This document shows, in pieces, positions 29,235-37,765 of a stretch of 64,000 bases of DNA (the stretch's first letter is position 1; each line of letters starts with the position of its first letter). Under the pieces are notes generated by a model. It made no database searches. It was not told the DNA's origin and was given only the letters and a program-made list of their open reading frames with translations. The position numbers and the translations under genes were made by a program. Origin of the DNA: Aromatoleum petrolei (GTDB lineage Bacteria > Pseudomonadota > Gammaproteobacteria > Burkholderiales > Rhodocyclaceae); assembly GCF_017894385.1 (NCBI RefSeq), contig NZ_CP059560.1, positions 124,001 through 188,000 on the forward strand, given 5' to 3'.

Positions 29235-31829
29235 ATGAATGACATCGCAAGCGCCAAGGTTCTGGAGTACAAGGGGAATACGCTCAGGTTCACGCCGGAA
29301 AATCCGGCTGAAGCGACAATTCCGGCCGACGAGTTGCACGAGCATCTGCAAAAGCCTTCGACGGCGAGGACCAAGCGCCTGAAAGAGCGTTGCCGCTGGA
29401 AACACGCATCTGCCGGCGAATTCATCGAAAAGAGCGTCACGGCCGGCATCGAGCGCATGCGCTATCTCACCGAAGCGCACAAGGCCAGCGAAGGCCAGCC
29501 GGAAGCCATCCGCCGTGCGCTGGGCCTGGCGAACGTCCTGAACAAGTCGACCCTGGTGCTCCAGGAGGACGAATTCATCGTCGGCTACCACGCCGAAGAT
29601 CCCAACATGTTTCCGTTGTATCCCGAACTGTCCCACATGGCCGTGCAGGACTACCTGCGGAGCGACTACTCGCCGCAGCCGGCCGACGAGGCTGCGGCGA
29701 TCAACGAATACTGGAAGCCGCACAGCCTGCAGAGCAAGTGCCAACCCTATTTCGATCCGGCAGACCTCGGGCGCATGTATCAGGTCAGCAGCATGGAGGC
29801 GCCGTCCTTCGCCTCGGGTTACAACAGCATCGTGCCGCCCTACGAAACCGTGCTGGAAGACGGGCTGCTCGCGCGCATCAAGCTCGCCGAAAAGCATATC
29901 GCCGAAGCCCAGGCCGACATGTCCACCTTCCCGTGGGACGGCACCAAGGGCCTGGACAACATCGCGAAGATCGACAACTGGAAGGCGATGGTCATCGCCT
30001 GCAAGGCGGTGATCAGCTGGGCGCGCCGGCAGGGCCGGCTGTGCAAGATCGTCGCGGAAAACTTCGAGACCGATCCGAAGCGCCAGGCCGAGCTGCTCGA
30101 AATCGCCGACATCTGTCAGCGCATTCCCGCCGAGCCCTGCAAGGGCCTCAAGGACGCGATGCAGGCGAAATTCTTCACCTTCCTGATCTGTCACGCCATC
30201 GAACGCTACGCGAGCGGCTACGCGCAGAAGGAAGACACGCTGCTTTGGCCGTACTACAAGGCCTCCGTCGTCGACAAGAAATTCCAGCCGATGAGCCACA
30301 TGGATGCGGTGGAACTGGTCGAGATGGAACGTTTGAAGATTTCCGAGCACGGCGCCGGCAAGTCGCGCGCCTACCGCGAGATCTTCCCGGGCTCGAACGA
30401 TCTGTTCATCCTCACCGTCGGCGGCACCAACGCCAAGGGCGAGGATGCGTGCAACGACATGACCGACGCCATCCTCGAGGCGGCCAAGCGGATCCGCACG
30501 GCCGAGCCTTCCATCGTCTTCCGCTATTCGAAGAAGAACCGCGACAAGACGCTGCGCTGGGTTTTCGAGTGCATCCGCGACGGTCTCGGCTATCCGTCGA
30601 TCAAGCACGACGAGATCGGCACGGAGCAGATGAAGGAATACGCCAAGTTCAGTCTCAACGGCAACGGCGCCACCGACGAGGAAGCCCACAACTGGGTCAA
30701 CGTGCTGTGCATGTCGCCCGGCATCCACGGCCGGCGCAAGACGCAAAAGACCCGTTCGGAAGGCGGCGGCTCGATCTTCCCGGCCAAGCTGCTCGAAATC
30801 ACGTTGAATGACGGCTACGACTGGTCGTACGCCGACATGCAGCTGGGCCCGAAGACCGGTGATCTGTCGTCACTGAAGACCTTTGAGGACGTTTGGGAGG
30901 CCTTCCGCGAGCAGTACCAGTACGCGATCAACCTCTGTATCAGCACCAAGGATGTGTCGCGCTACTTCGAACAGCGCTTCCTGCAGATGCCCTTCGTGTC
31001 CGCGATCGACGACGGCTGCATGGAACTCGGCATGGACGCGTGCGCCCTGTCGGAACAGCCCAACGGCTGGCACAACCCGATCACGACGATCGTCGCGGCG
31101 AACTCCCTCGTCGCGATCAAGAAGCTGGTGTTCGAGGACAAGAAGTACACGCTCGAGCAGCTCAGTCAGGCGCTGAAGGCGAACTGGGAAGGCTTCGAGG
31201 AAATGCGGGTCGACTTCAAGCGGGCGCCGAAGTGGGGCAACGACGACGATTACGCGGATAGCATCATCACGCGCTTCTACGAGGAAATCATCGGCGGCGA
31301 AATGCGCAAGATCACCAACTACTCGGGTGGTCCGGTGATGCCGACAGGCCAGGCCGTCGGCTTGTACATGGAGGTCGGTTCGCGCACGGGCCCCACGCCC
31401 GACGGCCGCTTCGGCGGCGAGGCGGCGGACGACGGCGGCATTTCTCCCTACATGGGCACCGACAAGAAAGGTCCGACGGCGGTGTTGCGCTCGGTCTCCA
31501 AGGTGCAGAAGAACCAGAAGGGCAACCTGCTGAACCAGCGTTTGTCGGTGCCGATCATGCGCTCCAAACATGGTTTCGAGATCTGGAACTCGTACATGAA
31601 GACGTGGCACGACCTGAATATCGACCATGTTCAGTTCAATGTCGTCAGCACGGACGAAATGCGTGCCGCGCAGCGCGAACCGGAGAAGCACCATGACCTG
31701 ATCGTTCGCGTTTCAGGCTATAGCGCCCGCTTCGTCGACATTCCAACCTATGGACAGAACACGATCATTGCCCGTCAGGAACAGGACTTCAGCGCGTCCG
31801 ATCTGGAATTCCTGAACGTCGAACTCTGA
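29235..31829 (+). CDS. bssA: BssA, benzylsuccinate synthase catalytic subunit (glycyl radical enzyme)
   Basis: Adds toluene to fumarate giving (R)-benzylsuccinate, the first step of anaerobic toluene degradation. 864 residues from ATG 29235 (GAGGAG site). Thiyl-radical Cys492 in NVLCMSPGIHG and radical Gly828 in VRVSGYSARF, 36 residues from the C-terminus, are both present; the RVSGYSA context is the glycyl-radical fingerprint. Length and residue positions fit true BssA and not pyruvate formate-lyase or glycerol dehydratase. A hairpin follows the stop. Confidence 0.98.
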   Translation: MNDIASAKVLEYKGNTLRFTPENPAEATIPADELHEHLQKPSTARTKRLKERCRWKHASAGEFIEKSVTAGIERMRYLTEAHKASEGQPEAIRRALGLANVLNKSTLVLQEDEFIVGYHAEDPNMFPLYPELSHMAVQDYLRSDYSPQPADEAAAINEYWKPHSLQSKCQPYFDPADLGRMYQVSSMEAPSFASGYNSIVPPYETVLEDGLLARIKLAEKHIAEAQADMSTFPWDGTKGLDNIAKIDNWKAMVIACKAVISWARRQGRLCKIVAENFETDPKRQAELLEIADICQRIPAEPCKGLKDAMQAKFFTFLICHAIERYASGYAQKEDTLLWPYYKASVVDKKFQPMSHMDAVELVEMERLKISEHGAGKSRAYREIFPGSNDLFILTVGGTNAKGEDACNDMTDAILEAAKRIRTAEPSIVFRYSKKNRDKTLRWVFECIRDGLGYPSIKHDEIGTEQMKEYAKFSLNGNGATDEEAHNWVNVLCMSPGIHGRRKTQKTRSEGGGSIFPAKLLEITLNDGYDWSYADMQLGPKTGDLSSLKTFEDVWEAFREQYQYAINLCISTKDVSRYFEQRFLQMPFVSAIDDGCMELGMDACALSEQPNGWHNPITTIVAANSLVAIKKLVFEDKKYTLEQLSQALKANWEGFEEMRVDFKRAPKWGNDDDYADSIITRFYEEIIGGEMRKITNYSGGPVMPTGQAVGLYMEVGSRTGPTPDGRFGGEAADDGGISPYMGTDKKGPTAVLRSVSKVQKNQKGNLLNQRLSVPIMRSKHGFEIWNSYMKTWHDLNIDHVQFNVVSTDEMRAAQREPEKHHDLIVRVSGYSARFVDIPTYGQNTIIARQEQDFSASDLEFLNVEL

Positions 31830-31840
31830 GAAGCGCCGCT

Positions 31841-31875
31841 AAAAGGAGGGGCAGCGTTCCGCCCCCCTCCCTTTT
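31841..31875 (+). terminator. Hairpin between bssA and bssB, likely RNA stabiliser or partial terminator
   Basis: AAAAGGAGGGG (31841-31851) pairs with CCCCCCTCCCTTTT (31862-31875) with one bulged C, leaving a loop of about 10 bases. It sits 12 bases after the bssA stop, and its 3' arm ends in TTTT. Because bssB and the rest of the operon follow, it probably sets the BssA-to-BssB ratio by read-through control or 3'-end protection. Confidence 0.6.
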
Positions 31876-31906
31876 GAATCACACAAGAAGATATTGGAGA
31901 CAAATC

Positions 31907-32137
31907 ATGCAAGCAGAAAAGAGCCTACAAAACCAGCCGCACACGGAAGCAGGGACATCCCGGCCGTGCCGGAGCTGCAAGTGGCAAACCCCCGATCCCA
32001 CCGACCCGCACCGCGGCCAATGCACCGCCAACCGTCACGCCATGGGGGGCGTGTGGAAACGCTGGCTGAGGGACGTCGAGAACACGACCTGTGCCCGGCA
32101 CGAGGAAGGAAAACTGAGCTTCCGCGACCACGTCTGA
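31907..32137 (+). CDS. bssB: BssB, benzylsuccinate synthase beta subunit
   Basis: Second small Fe-S subunit of benzylsuccinate synthase. 76 residues from ATG 31907 (TTGGAGA site; an earlier in-frame start overlaps the hairpin). Cysteines CRSCKW, one in RGQCTANRH and one in NTTCARH supply a [4Fe-4S] cluster; the C-x2-C-x(n)-C-x(n)-C spacing resembles BssC. 47 bases before bssE. Confidence 0.95.
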   Translation: MQAEKSLQNQPHTEAGTSRPCRSCKWQTPDPTDPHRGQCTANRHAMGGVWKRWLRDVENTTCARHEEGKLSFRDHV

Positions 32138-32184
32138 ACATCGGACGAATGTTGCTCACCTCTCGATGAGGGTAACAAGAGATC

Positions 32185-33045
32185 ATGAAAATTTCTTCTA
32201 GCGCAAATGGCCTGTTCGTTCCGGAAGTTGACCCTTACTACTATGTAAGTACGGAAAACCAGAGCTTTCTCGACAAGTTCTCGAAGATATCCAAAAAGCA
32301 TCCCGTCAACGTCCTGGTGGTCGGGAAGCAGGGTTGCGGCAAATCTTCGCTGGTGCGGCAATACGCTGCCGTCAACAGGCTGCCTTTGGCCACTTTCCAG
32401 ATCGGCATCCTGTCCGAGCCGGGGCAATTGTTCGGTGAATACGCGCTGGAGAACGGGGAGACTCGCTACAAGCAGTTCCTCTTCCCGCAGGCCATCCAGA
32501 CACCCAACTGCGTCATTCACCTTGAGGAAATCAATCGCCCCGAGCACCCGAAGGCGTTGAACATGCTCTTCTCCATCCTCTCCGATGATCGTCAGGTGTG
32601 GATGGACGAACTGGGACTGTTGCAGGTGGCGCCCGGGGTCGTTTTCTTCGCGACGCTCAACGAAGGGGCCGAATTCGTCGGCACCGAGTTGCTCGACCCG
32701 GCCCTGCGCGATCGCTTCTATGTCACGACAATGGATTTCCTGCCGAACGAAGTGGAAATCGAGGTGCTGGAAAAGAAGACCGGCGTGACGCATGAACAGG
32801 CGAGGGAAATCATCACGGTGGCGAACAGCATTCGCGCCAATGCCGACCTGGGCGTCGACGTTTCCACACGCAAGATCCTGATGCTGGGCGAGATGATCGC
32901 CGCAGGCGGAACACTGCGCGAAGCCATCGTGACAAGCCTCCAGACCGACAAGAAGACGCTCGAATCGGTTTTGCTGTCGCTGCACGTGAATCAGGGGAAG
33001 GTGGAAAAAAGCAAGACAGAGTACGTTCAATACATCGCTGCCTGA
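32185..33045 (+). CDS. bssE: BssE, MoxR-type AAA+ ATPase
   Basis: 286 residues. Walker A GKQGCGKS (residues 47-54), Walker B VIHLEEINRP, sensor-1 FFATLNEG and an arginine finger region LLDPALRDRFYV, all as in MoxR ATPases. By family it works with a VWA-domain partner (BssF, next gene) to assemble or activate a metal or radical enzyme; for BssE a role in benzylsuccinate synthase maturation is proposed and genetic need has been reported in the group. It is 14 bases from bssF. Confidence 0.93.
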   Translation: MKISSSANGLFVPEVDPYYYVSTENQSFLDKFSKISKKHPVNVLVVGKQGCGKSSLVRQYAAVNRLPLATFQIGILSEPGQLFGEYALENGETRYKQFLFPQAIQTPNCVIHLEEINRPEHPKALNMLFSILSDDRQVWMDELGLLQVAPGVVFFATLNEGAEFVGTELLDPALRDRFYVTTMDFLPNEVEIEVLEKKTGVTHEQAREIITVANSIRANADLGVDVSTRKILMLGEMIAAGGTLREAIVTSLQTDKKTLESVLLSLHVNQGKVEKSKTEYVQYIAA

Positions 33046-33059
33046 GGTCTTCCATTGCC

Positions 33060-34799
33060 ATGACCTACGACACCACACTCAGGCTGATGAACGACGCGGG
33101 CGACGTCACGCGTTTCGTCATCCCCGGCGAAGAGGGCTATTCGGATTTCTGGCGTCGCGACAAGTCGCCGATCGAATCGGTCGAGTTGGTGAAGCTATTG
33201 GTCGCCATTCGAAAACTGTCGACTTTCATCGGCCGCAATGTCGGAGAAATCGTCTGGTCGGGAATGGAGCTCGACAACGCGCTCGCGCTCGATCCGACAC
33301 CGATAATGGGGACGTATCCGGTGCCGGCGGGCAAGACCGATCTGATGGTCGGCATCATGGTGCAGGAAGCGTACAAGCGCGTCGAGTGGTCCGAGCGGCT
33401 GCGCGAAATGCTCAGGCAGCGCGTACAGCCGCCGACGCAGTACGAATACAAGTTCGACATGTTCTTCAGCGTCTGCGAGTCCGTTTACGTCGACGGCCTC
33501 GCCAACACGAGCGTGCTTGGCTACTACGCCGAGGTGGCACGTGACTGGCGTATCGTCAAGACGCTGAAGAGCCTGATCAAGCCCCCCACCCTGTCCGAGA
33601 TGTTGCATCTTTGGTGGCGTTTGGCGGCCCATCGCGACCCCGAACTCTACAAGCACGGCCATAGCGATCTCACGCTGGGCGGCCTGGTCATGCGCGGCAG
33701 CCTGGACCAGTACTACAGGAAGCCGATGGAGACCATGAACAGCATCGTGCCGGCCCTGCGCGACGACTGCCCGGCACTTCCGAGCGTCAGCGACCGATGT
33801 GATTTCCGCCTCGATCTCTATGAAAACCTTTGGCGCGAAGTGCTCGGTCACATCCGCTTCTGGCCAGGCGACCGCAGCGACCGGTTCATGATGCCCGACA
33901 TGGGCGATGATGATGAATTGGCCCAGGAAGAGGCAGAGCAAGCGGCCGTCAAGGCCACCATCGTCAATTACGCCAACCTGATCGAGGCGGCGCTACCGCA
34001 GAAGAACCGGGATTTCACCGATCAGATCAAGGGCAACGTCGCAAACTTCGAGAACGTCGCACGAGTCGAGGGCAACGACATCGTGATGCTCGCGCGCAAC
34101 CGCGTCGATCGCCAGCTTTTGCACAAGCTGGAGCAAGTGGTGCGAAACGCCACCGATCGCCGGAGCGTTTTCAACCGCGGCCTCAGTTCGGGAAAGATCC
34201 ATAGCCGCCGCCTTTACCGCGCCCACACGACCGGTGCCGTGTTCCAACAAAAGAAGCACGAGTTCGATATGCGCAAGAACGTCGTGCTGCTGGTGGACGC
34301 AACCGGATCGATGGCCGACCCGACTCAATGGGACCAGGCGGAAATGATCTACCAGACGCTGTTCACTGCGATCCTGGAGTACGCGCCCAACGCGCGACTG
34401 TTCGCCTACAACGAGGTCAGAAACGCCTGCCGCATCACCGAGATATATCGTGGTGGCCGAATGCTGACGGTGCTGCCGCACGGGCGGACGGCTTCCGGCG
34501 AAGCGATCATCGCCACGGCAATGAATACCCGCATACCAGGCAAGAAAACACTGCTGGTCCACATCACCGACGGCGCCTCGAATTGGGGTTGCGGCGTGGC
34601 GGATGCCCTCAAGTACTGCAAGGGCAACAGCATCAGCCTGCTCACACTGGGCGTCAGTTGCAGTCTGTCCGCCAAACAGTCGCTGCGCGACGAATACGGC
34701 AGTCTCGTGAAGTTCGTCGACAAAAGCGAGCAATTGCCCAAGTTGTTTGGCGAACTGATCGTCAGCGAAATGCGTGAATCGAGGACGTCACAGCAATGA
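33060..34799 (+). CDS. bssF: BssF, VWA-domain partner of the BssE ATPase
   Basis: 579 residues. A long N-terminal helical region (about 1-400, acidic linker DDDELAQEEAEQ near residue 285) precedes a von Willebrand A domain with the MIDAS motif DATGS (413-417) and later TDGASNWGCG. The arrangement MoxR-AAA+ plus VWA matches CbbQ/CbbO and NorQ/NorD activase pairs. Its stop overlaps the bssG start (ATGA), implying coupled translation. Confidence 0.9.
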   Translation: MTYDTTLRLMNDAGDVTRFVIPGEEGYSDFWRRDKSPIESVELVKLLVAIRKLSTFIGRNVGEIVWSGMELDNALALDPTPIMGTYPVPAGKTDLMVGIMVQEAYKRVEWSERLREMLRQRVQPPTQYEYKFDMFFSVCESVYVDGLANTSVLGYYAEVARDWRIVKTLKSLIKPPTLSEMLHLWWRLAAHRDPELYKHGHSDLTLGGLVMRGSLDQYYRKPMETMNSIVPALRDDCPALPSVSDRCDFRLDLYENLWREVLGHIRFWPGDRSDRFMMPDMGDDDELAQEEAEQAAVKATIVNYANLIEAALPQKNRDFTDQIKGNVANFENVARVEGNDIVMLARNRVDRQLLHKLEQVVRNATDRRSVFNRGLSSGKIHSRRLYRAHTTGAVFQQKKHEFDMRKNVVLLVDATGSMADPTQWDQAEMIYQTLFTAILEYAPNARLFAYNEVRNACRITEIYRGGRMLTVLPHGRTASGEAIIATAMNTRIPGKKTLLVHITDGASNWGCGVADALKYCKGNSISLLTLGVSCSLSAKQSLRDEYGSLVKFVDKSEQLPKLFGELIVSEMRESRTSQQ

Positions 34800-35368
34800 G
34801 TGCGTCCTTGCTCGACCACGTCCTGGAAGCCGAATGGCAGATGTTCGTCCGGGTCAGGAGCGCCCGGCACGCCCCCTGTCAGAGCGCCCCCGGCAATTTC
34901 AAGACCATCCGTTCCAGCCTGTTCGAAACGTGGACGCGGCCGATGCTCGCCTCCTATCTGGCCGACCTGGAATTGGCCGAGAGCGTTGGACGTAACCTGC
35001 TCGCCGAAAAATACGCGCGCATGGACAACCTGATTCCGCCGCTATCAAAAAATCCGCTGATCGACATGATCGTCACGGTGGAAAGCAATTGGCAGGAAGA
35101 GTTGGAGCGTCGCTATCCCGCCCTTTACCGGCGATGTTGCCGCAGCATGGATGAAACAGGCGACGGCCGGAACTTCGGGATCTATCTCGGCTGCGAACTG
35201 GAAACCTACAGCGATCAAACGTTGGAGCTGTATTTCGAGAATATCGAGGCAGCAGTTTCCGCCAATCGAAATCTCGCGGTCGAGGCTCTGCATCGGCTGG
35301 TGTGCAAGAACGGCTATCGCGATCTGAATCACGCCGAAAGCGTGCTCAAACACGGAGAGACGGCATGA
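34796..35368 (+). CDS. bssG: BssG, DUF4125-like protein
   Basis: 190 residues, soluble, helical. The N-terminal EAEWQMFVRVRSARHAPCQS and NLLAEKYARMD resemble the DUF4125 family found in anaerobes; biochemical role unknown. Overlaps bssF and bssH by 4 bases on each side, so it is made in step with the chaperone genes. From memory, DUF4125 often accompanies DUF4037, and a DUF4037-like gene lies at 36820-37743 in this same operon. Confidence 0.75.
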   Translation: MSASLLDHVLEAEWQMFVRVRSARHAPCQSAPGNFKTIRSSLFETWTRPMLASYLADLELAESVGRNLLAEKYARMDNLIPPLSKNPLIDMIVTVESNWQEELERRYPALYRRCCRSMDETGDGRNFGIYLGCELETYSDQTLELYFENIEAAVSANRNLAVEALHRLVCKNGYRDLNHAESVLKHGETA

Positions 35369-35646
35369 AGATCGACGTCAGGCTGAATCTGCTCGGCGTC
35401 CTGGGCATCAAACAAAGCGAGCTCGCCCTCGACGCTCCGGCGGACACCACGGTCGCAAGCTTGATCGGCCTGATCGATCAGCACAATCCGGGCTTCGCTG
35501 CGGCACTGTCGACCGATGATGGCGACCTTTCACCCCAGTTCGTATTCTTCGTCAATGGTCGTAACGCCGTGAGCCTCGATGGCATGAAGACCCGACTGAG
35601 CGCGGGCGATGTCATCAACGTGATTCCGGCCATTGCCGGAGGCTGA
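35365..35646 (+). CDS. bssH: BssH, ubiquitin-like MoaD/ThiS-fold protein with C-terminal Gly-Gly
   Basis: 93 residues from ATG 35365, overlapping the bssG stop by 4 bases. N-terminal beta strand MKIDVRLNLLGVLG, a central helix around TVASLIGLIDQHNPGF, the loop FFVNGRNAV and the end LSAGDVINVIPAIAGG follow the beta-grasp plan of MoaD and ThiS, including the terminal diglycine that is adenylated in sulfur carriers. No E1-like MoeB/ThiF gene is present in the operon, so any activating enzyme is elsewhere or the role differs. Confidence 0.75.
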   Translation: MKIDVRLNLLGVLGIKQSELALDAPADTTVASLIGLIDQHNPGFAAALSTDDGDLSPQFVFFVNGRNAVSLDGMKTRLSAGDVINVIPAIAGG

Positions 35647-35660
35647 TAGGGAGGCATCAC

Positions 35661-36185
35661 ATGATCGTCGATCGGCCGGAATCGCATTTCATCTTCGTCG
35701 TTCCTCTTGACCACATCGAGTACCGCTACAACTACATCACCCTGCGCGGCGAGCCGCTGACCAACAAGCAATATCTCGAGCATTGGGGAAAATGGCTCGT
35801 GTTCGGCCTGCGCGAGGAAGTGGAGGAACTGGCGAGGAAGCTGGATCCCTACGTCGAGGAAAAGAAGATCCCCGCCGTCAAATACGACCGCAAGCTGATC
35901 ACGGAATTCCAGCTCAACCGCTGCGTCATGTGTGTCTATTGCCACGACGAAACCAAGGACGAAGTCTGGGAAATCCTGTCCGCATTGGGCGTCAGGGACA
36001 AGGCATGGATGTATGAACGGGAGACGCTGGAGAAATGGCTGCCCGGCGGCGTCAATCTGGAGAAATGGATTCAGGGGCGCGGACTGGATCATGAGCATGC
36101 CGAACGCGTGCGCGCCGATGCACGGGCAAAGTTCAAGAAAATGTTTGCCGATGAGAATGAAATTTTCACCGGCGTCTATCAATAG
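35661..36185 (+). CDS. Conserved bss-operon protein of unknown function (probably BssI)
   Basis: 174 residues from ATG 35661 with a good GGGAGG site; 14 bases after bssH. I do not recognise a domain. Seen: a compact cysteine cluster CVMCVYCHDE (C-x2-C-x2-C) near residue 95, which could bind a metal, and a charged helical C-terminus (about 125-170). No signal peptide or membrane segment. Position and order match the gene called bssI in related strains. Confidence 0.7.
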   Translation: MIVDRPESHFIFVVPLDHIEYRYNYITLRGEPLTNKQYLEHWGKWLVFGLREEVEELARKLDPYVEEKKIPAVKYDRKLITEFQLNRCVMCVYCHDETKDEVWEILSALGVRDKAWMYERETLEKWLPGGVNLEKWIQGRGLDHEHAERVRADARAKFKKMFADENEIFTGVYQ

Positions 36186-36238
36186 CCGGAATTGCGCTCG
36201 GCGCTCGGCCTGCTGAATGCGCGGAGGCCGCTTTGCCT

Positions 36239-36823
36239 ATGACCCTTCCCCTCCCCGACAGCGCAAGCGCATGGATCGCCGCACGCGCCGAAGCCGCGCG
36301 CTACGTGCTGTCCGAGCACGTGATCCGTTCGCTGATGGCCGGACAGATCGCGGTGCCGCAGATCGAAACCGCCCTGCGCTCCGGCCGGATCATCGAGGAA
36401 CACCGGCACTGCGGGCGGGATCCTGCCTACCTCCTGTGCGCCATCCACGACCGCAAACCGGTTCACGTCGTCGCAGCGCCACGCGCCGACGACTGGCTCG
36501 CCGTCATCCACGCCTACGTGCCCGCTCCCCCCTTTTGGCGCACGGCCCTGCACCGTTCCCCCGGAGATCCAGCAATGTCCGATTCGACCACGACCTGCTA
36601 CTTCTGCGGCGGCGCCATCAAGCAGGTGACTGTCGGCAACTTCGACTACCGTCTCGAAGGCCGGCTGTATGTCATCAAGAAGGTGCCCGCCGGCCTGTGC
36701 GAGCAGTGCGGCGAAAAATATGTCGATGCCGATGTCGGGCGACGGCTGAACGCGCTAATTGCCGAGCAGGCCTTTACCGGCAGCGAGACAGTTGAAGTGA
36801 TCGATTACGCGGTCGCGCCATGA
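36239..36823 (+). CDS. Fusion of a DUF4258-like domain and a YgiT-type zinc-finger domain (probably BssJ)
   Basis: 194 residues from ATG 36239; TTG 36233 is an alternative, and GCGGAGG lies 5 or 11 bases away respectively. N-terminal part (about 15-100) with HVIRSLMAGQIAVPQIETAL and HCGRDPAYLLC resembles DUF4258, and the C-terminal part (about 110-190) with CYFCGG and CEQCGEKY is a YgiT-type zinc finger. These two are normally separate neighbouring genes of toxin-antitoxin type; here they form one frame. There is no MqsA-like DNA-binding HTH after the finger. The end overlaps the next gene by 4 bases. Confidence 0.7.
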   Translation: MTLPLPDSASAWIAARAEAARYVLSEHVIRSLMAGQIAVPQIETALRSGRIIEEHRHCGRDPAYLLCAIHDRKPVHVVAAPRADDWLAVIHAYVPAPPFWRTALHRSPGDPAMSDSTTTCYFCGGAIKQVTVGNFDYRLEGRLYVIKKVPAGLCEQCGEKYVDADVGRRLNALIAEQAFTGSETVEVIDYAVAP

Positions 36824-37743
36824 ACGGTTTGACACTCGCCGAACGGTATTTCGACCGCTACGGCGGGGAACTGCTAGCCGGCGAGTTCGCCGCGTGGCGC
36901 GACCGCATCGCGGTGGGGCTCGCCGGCGACGGCTCCGATTGCCTCGGCTTCGACGACGAGCAATCGCGCGACCATGATTGGGGGCCGGGATTCTGCCTGT
37001 GGCTGAGCGATGAGGATTACGCGGCGATCGGCGCGCCGCTACAACAGGCCTACGACCGGCTGCCGAAGTGCTTCGACGGCTTTGCACGCTCGACCACCGA
37101 ATGGGGCGAAGGACGCATAGGCGTGTTCCAAACGGGAACCTGGTACAAGCAGTTCCTCGGCCATCCGGACGGCCCGCAGACGCTTTTCGACTGGCTGCGC
37201 ATTCCGGAAAAATATCTCGCGGCCTGCACTTCCGGCCGCGTCTTCCACGACCCGCTCGACGATTTCTCGCAGCGTCGGCGACGGCTGCTCGCGTTCTATC
37301 CCGAGGACGTCCGGCTCGCAAAGATCGCGGCGCGCTGCATGTCGATCGGCCAGGCAGGTCAATACAACTTCACGCGCGCGCTCGGGCGCGGGGAAGCGTT
37401 CGTCGCGCAATATGCGGAAACCTCGTTCTGCAACGATCTGATGTCGCTGGTCTATCTGCTGAACCGTCGCTATGCGCCGTACTACAAGTGGCGGCACCGC
37501 GGTCTGTCGGCACTACCGCGGTTGGGCCTCCTCGTGCATGACAGAATCACCGCAATGATGTCGTCGGCGGACGCGAACGAGAAGCGTGCGCACATCGAGG
37601 CGCTGTGTGCCATGACCATCGCCGAACTGCGGGCCGAAGGCCTGACCGACTCCGACAGTCCCTTTCTCGTCGATCACGGTCCGCACATCCACGAACGCAT
37701 CGACGATCCGGCCCTGCGGCGCCTGAGCGTGCTCATCGGCTGA
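36820..37743 (+). CDS. DUF4037-like nucleotidyltransferase-fold protein (probably BssK)
   Basis: 307 residues. The N-terminal segment AVGLAGDGSDCLGFDDEQSR followed by DHDWGPGF resembles the nucleotidyltransferase-like core of DUF4037, with acidic residues where a metal would bind. The rest is helical with FCNDLMSLVYLLNRRYAPYYKW. No known substrate. ATGA overlap with the preceding gene and a 22-base gap to the next keep it inside the bss operon. Confidence 0.7.
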   Translation: MNGLTLAERYFDRYGGELLAGEFAAWRDRIAVGLAGDGSDCLGFDDEQSRDHDWGPGFCLWLSDEDYAAIGAPLQQAYDRLPKCFDGFARSTTEWGEGRIGVFQTGTWYKQFLGHPDGPQTLFDWLRIPEKYLAACTSGRVFHDPLDDFSQRRRRLLAFYPEDVRLAKIAARCMSIGQAGQYNFTRALGRGEAFVAQYAETSFCNDLMSLVYLLNRRYAPYYKWRHRGLSALPRLGLLVHDRITAMMSSADANEKRAHIEALCAMTIAELRAEGLTDSDSPFLVDHGPHIHERIDDPALRRLSVLIG

Positions 37744-37765
37744 AGCGGGAATACGGGAGTCTCCT

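Noticed and set aside
29091..30746. A 551-codon open frame antisense to bssA
   Set aside because: BssA has both radical residues and full length in the opposite strand; the antisense frame has no recognisable motif.
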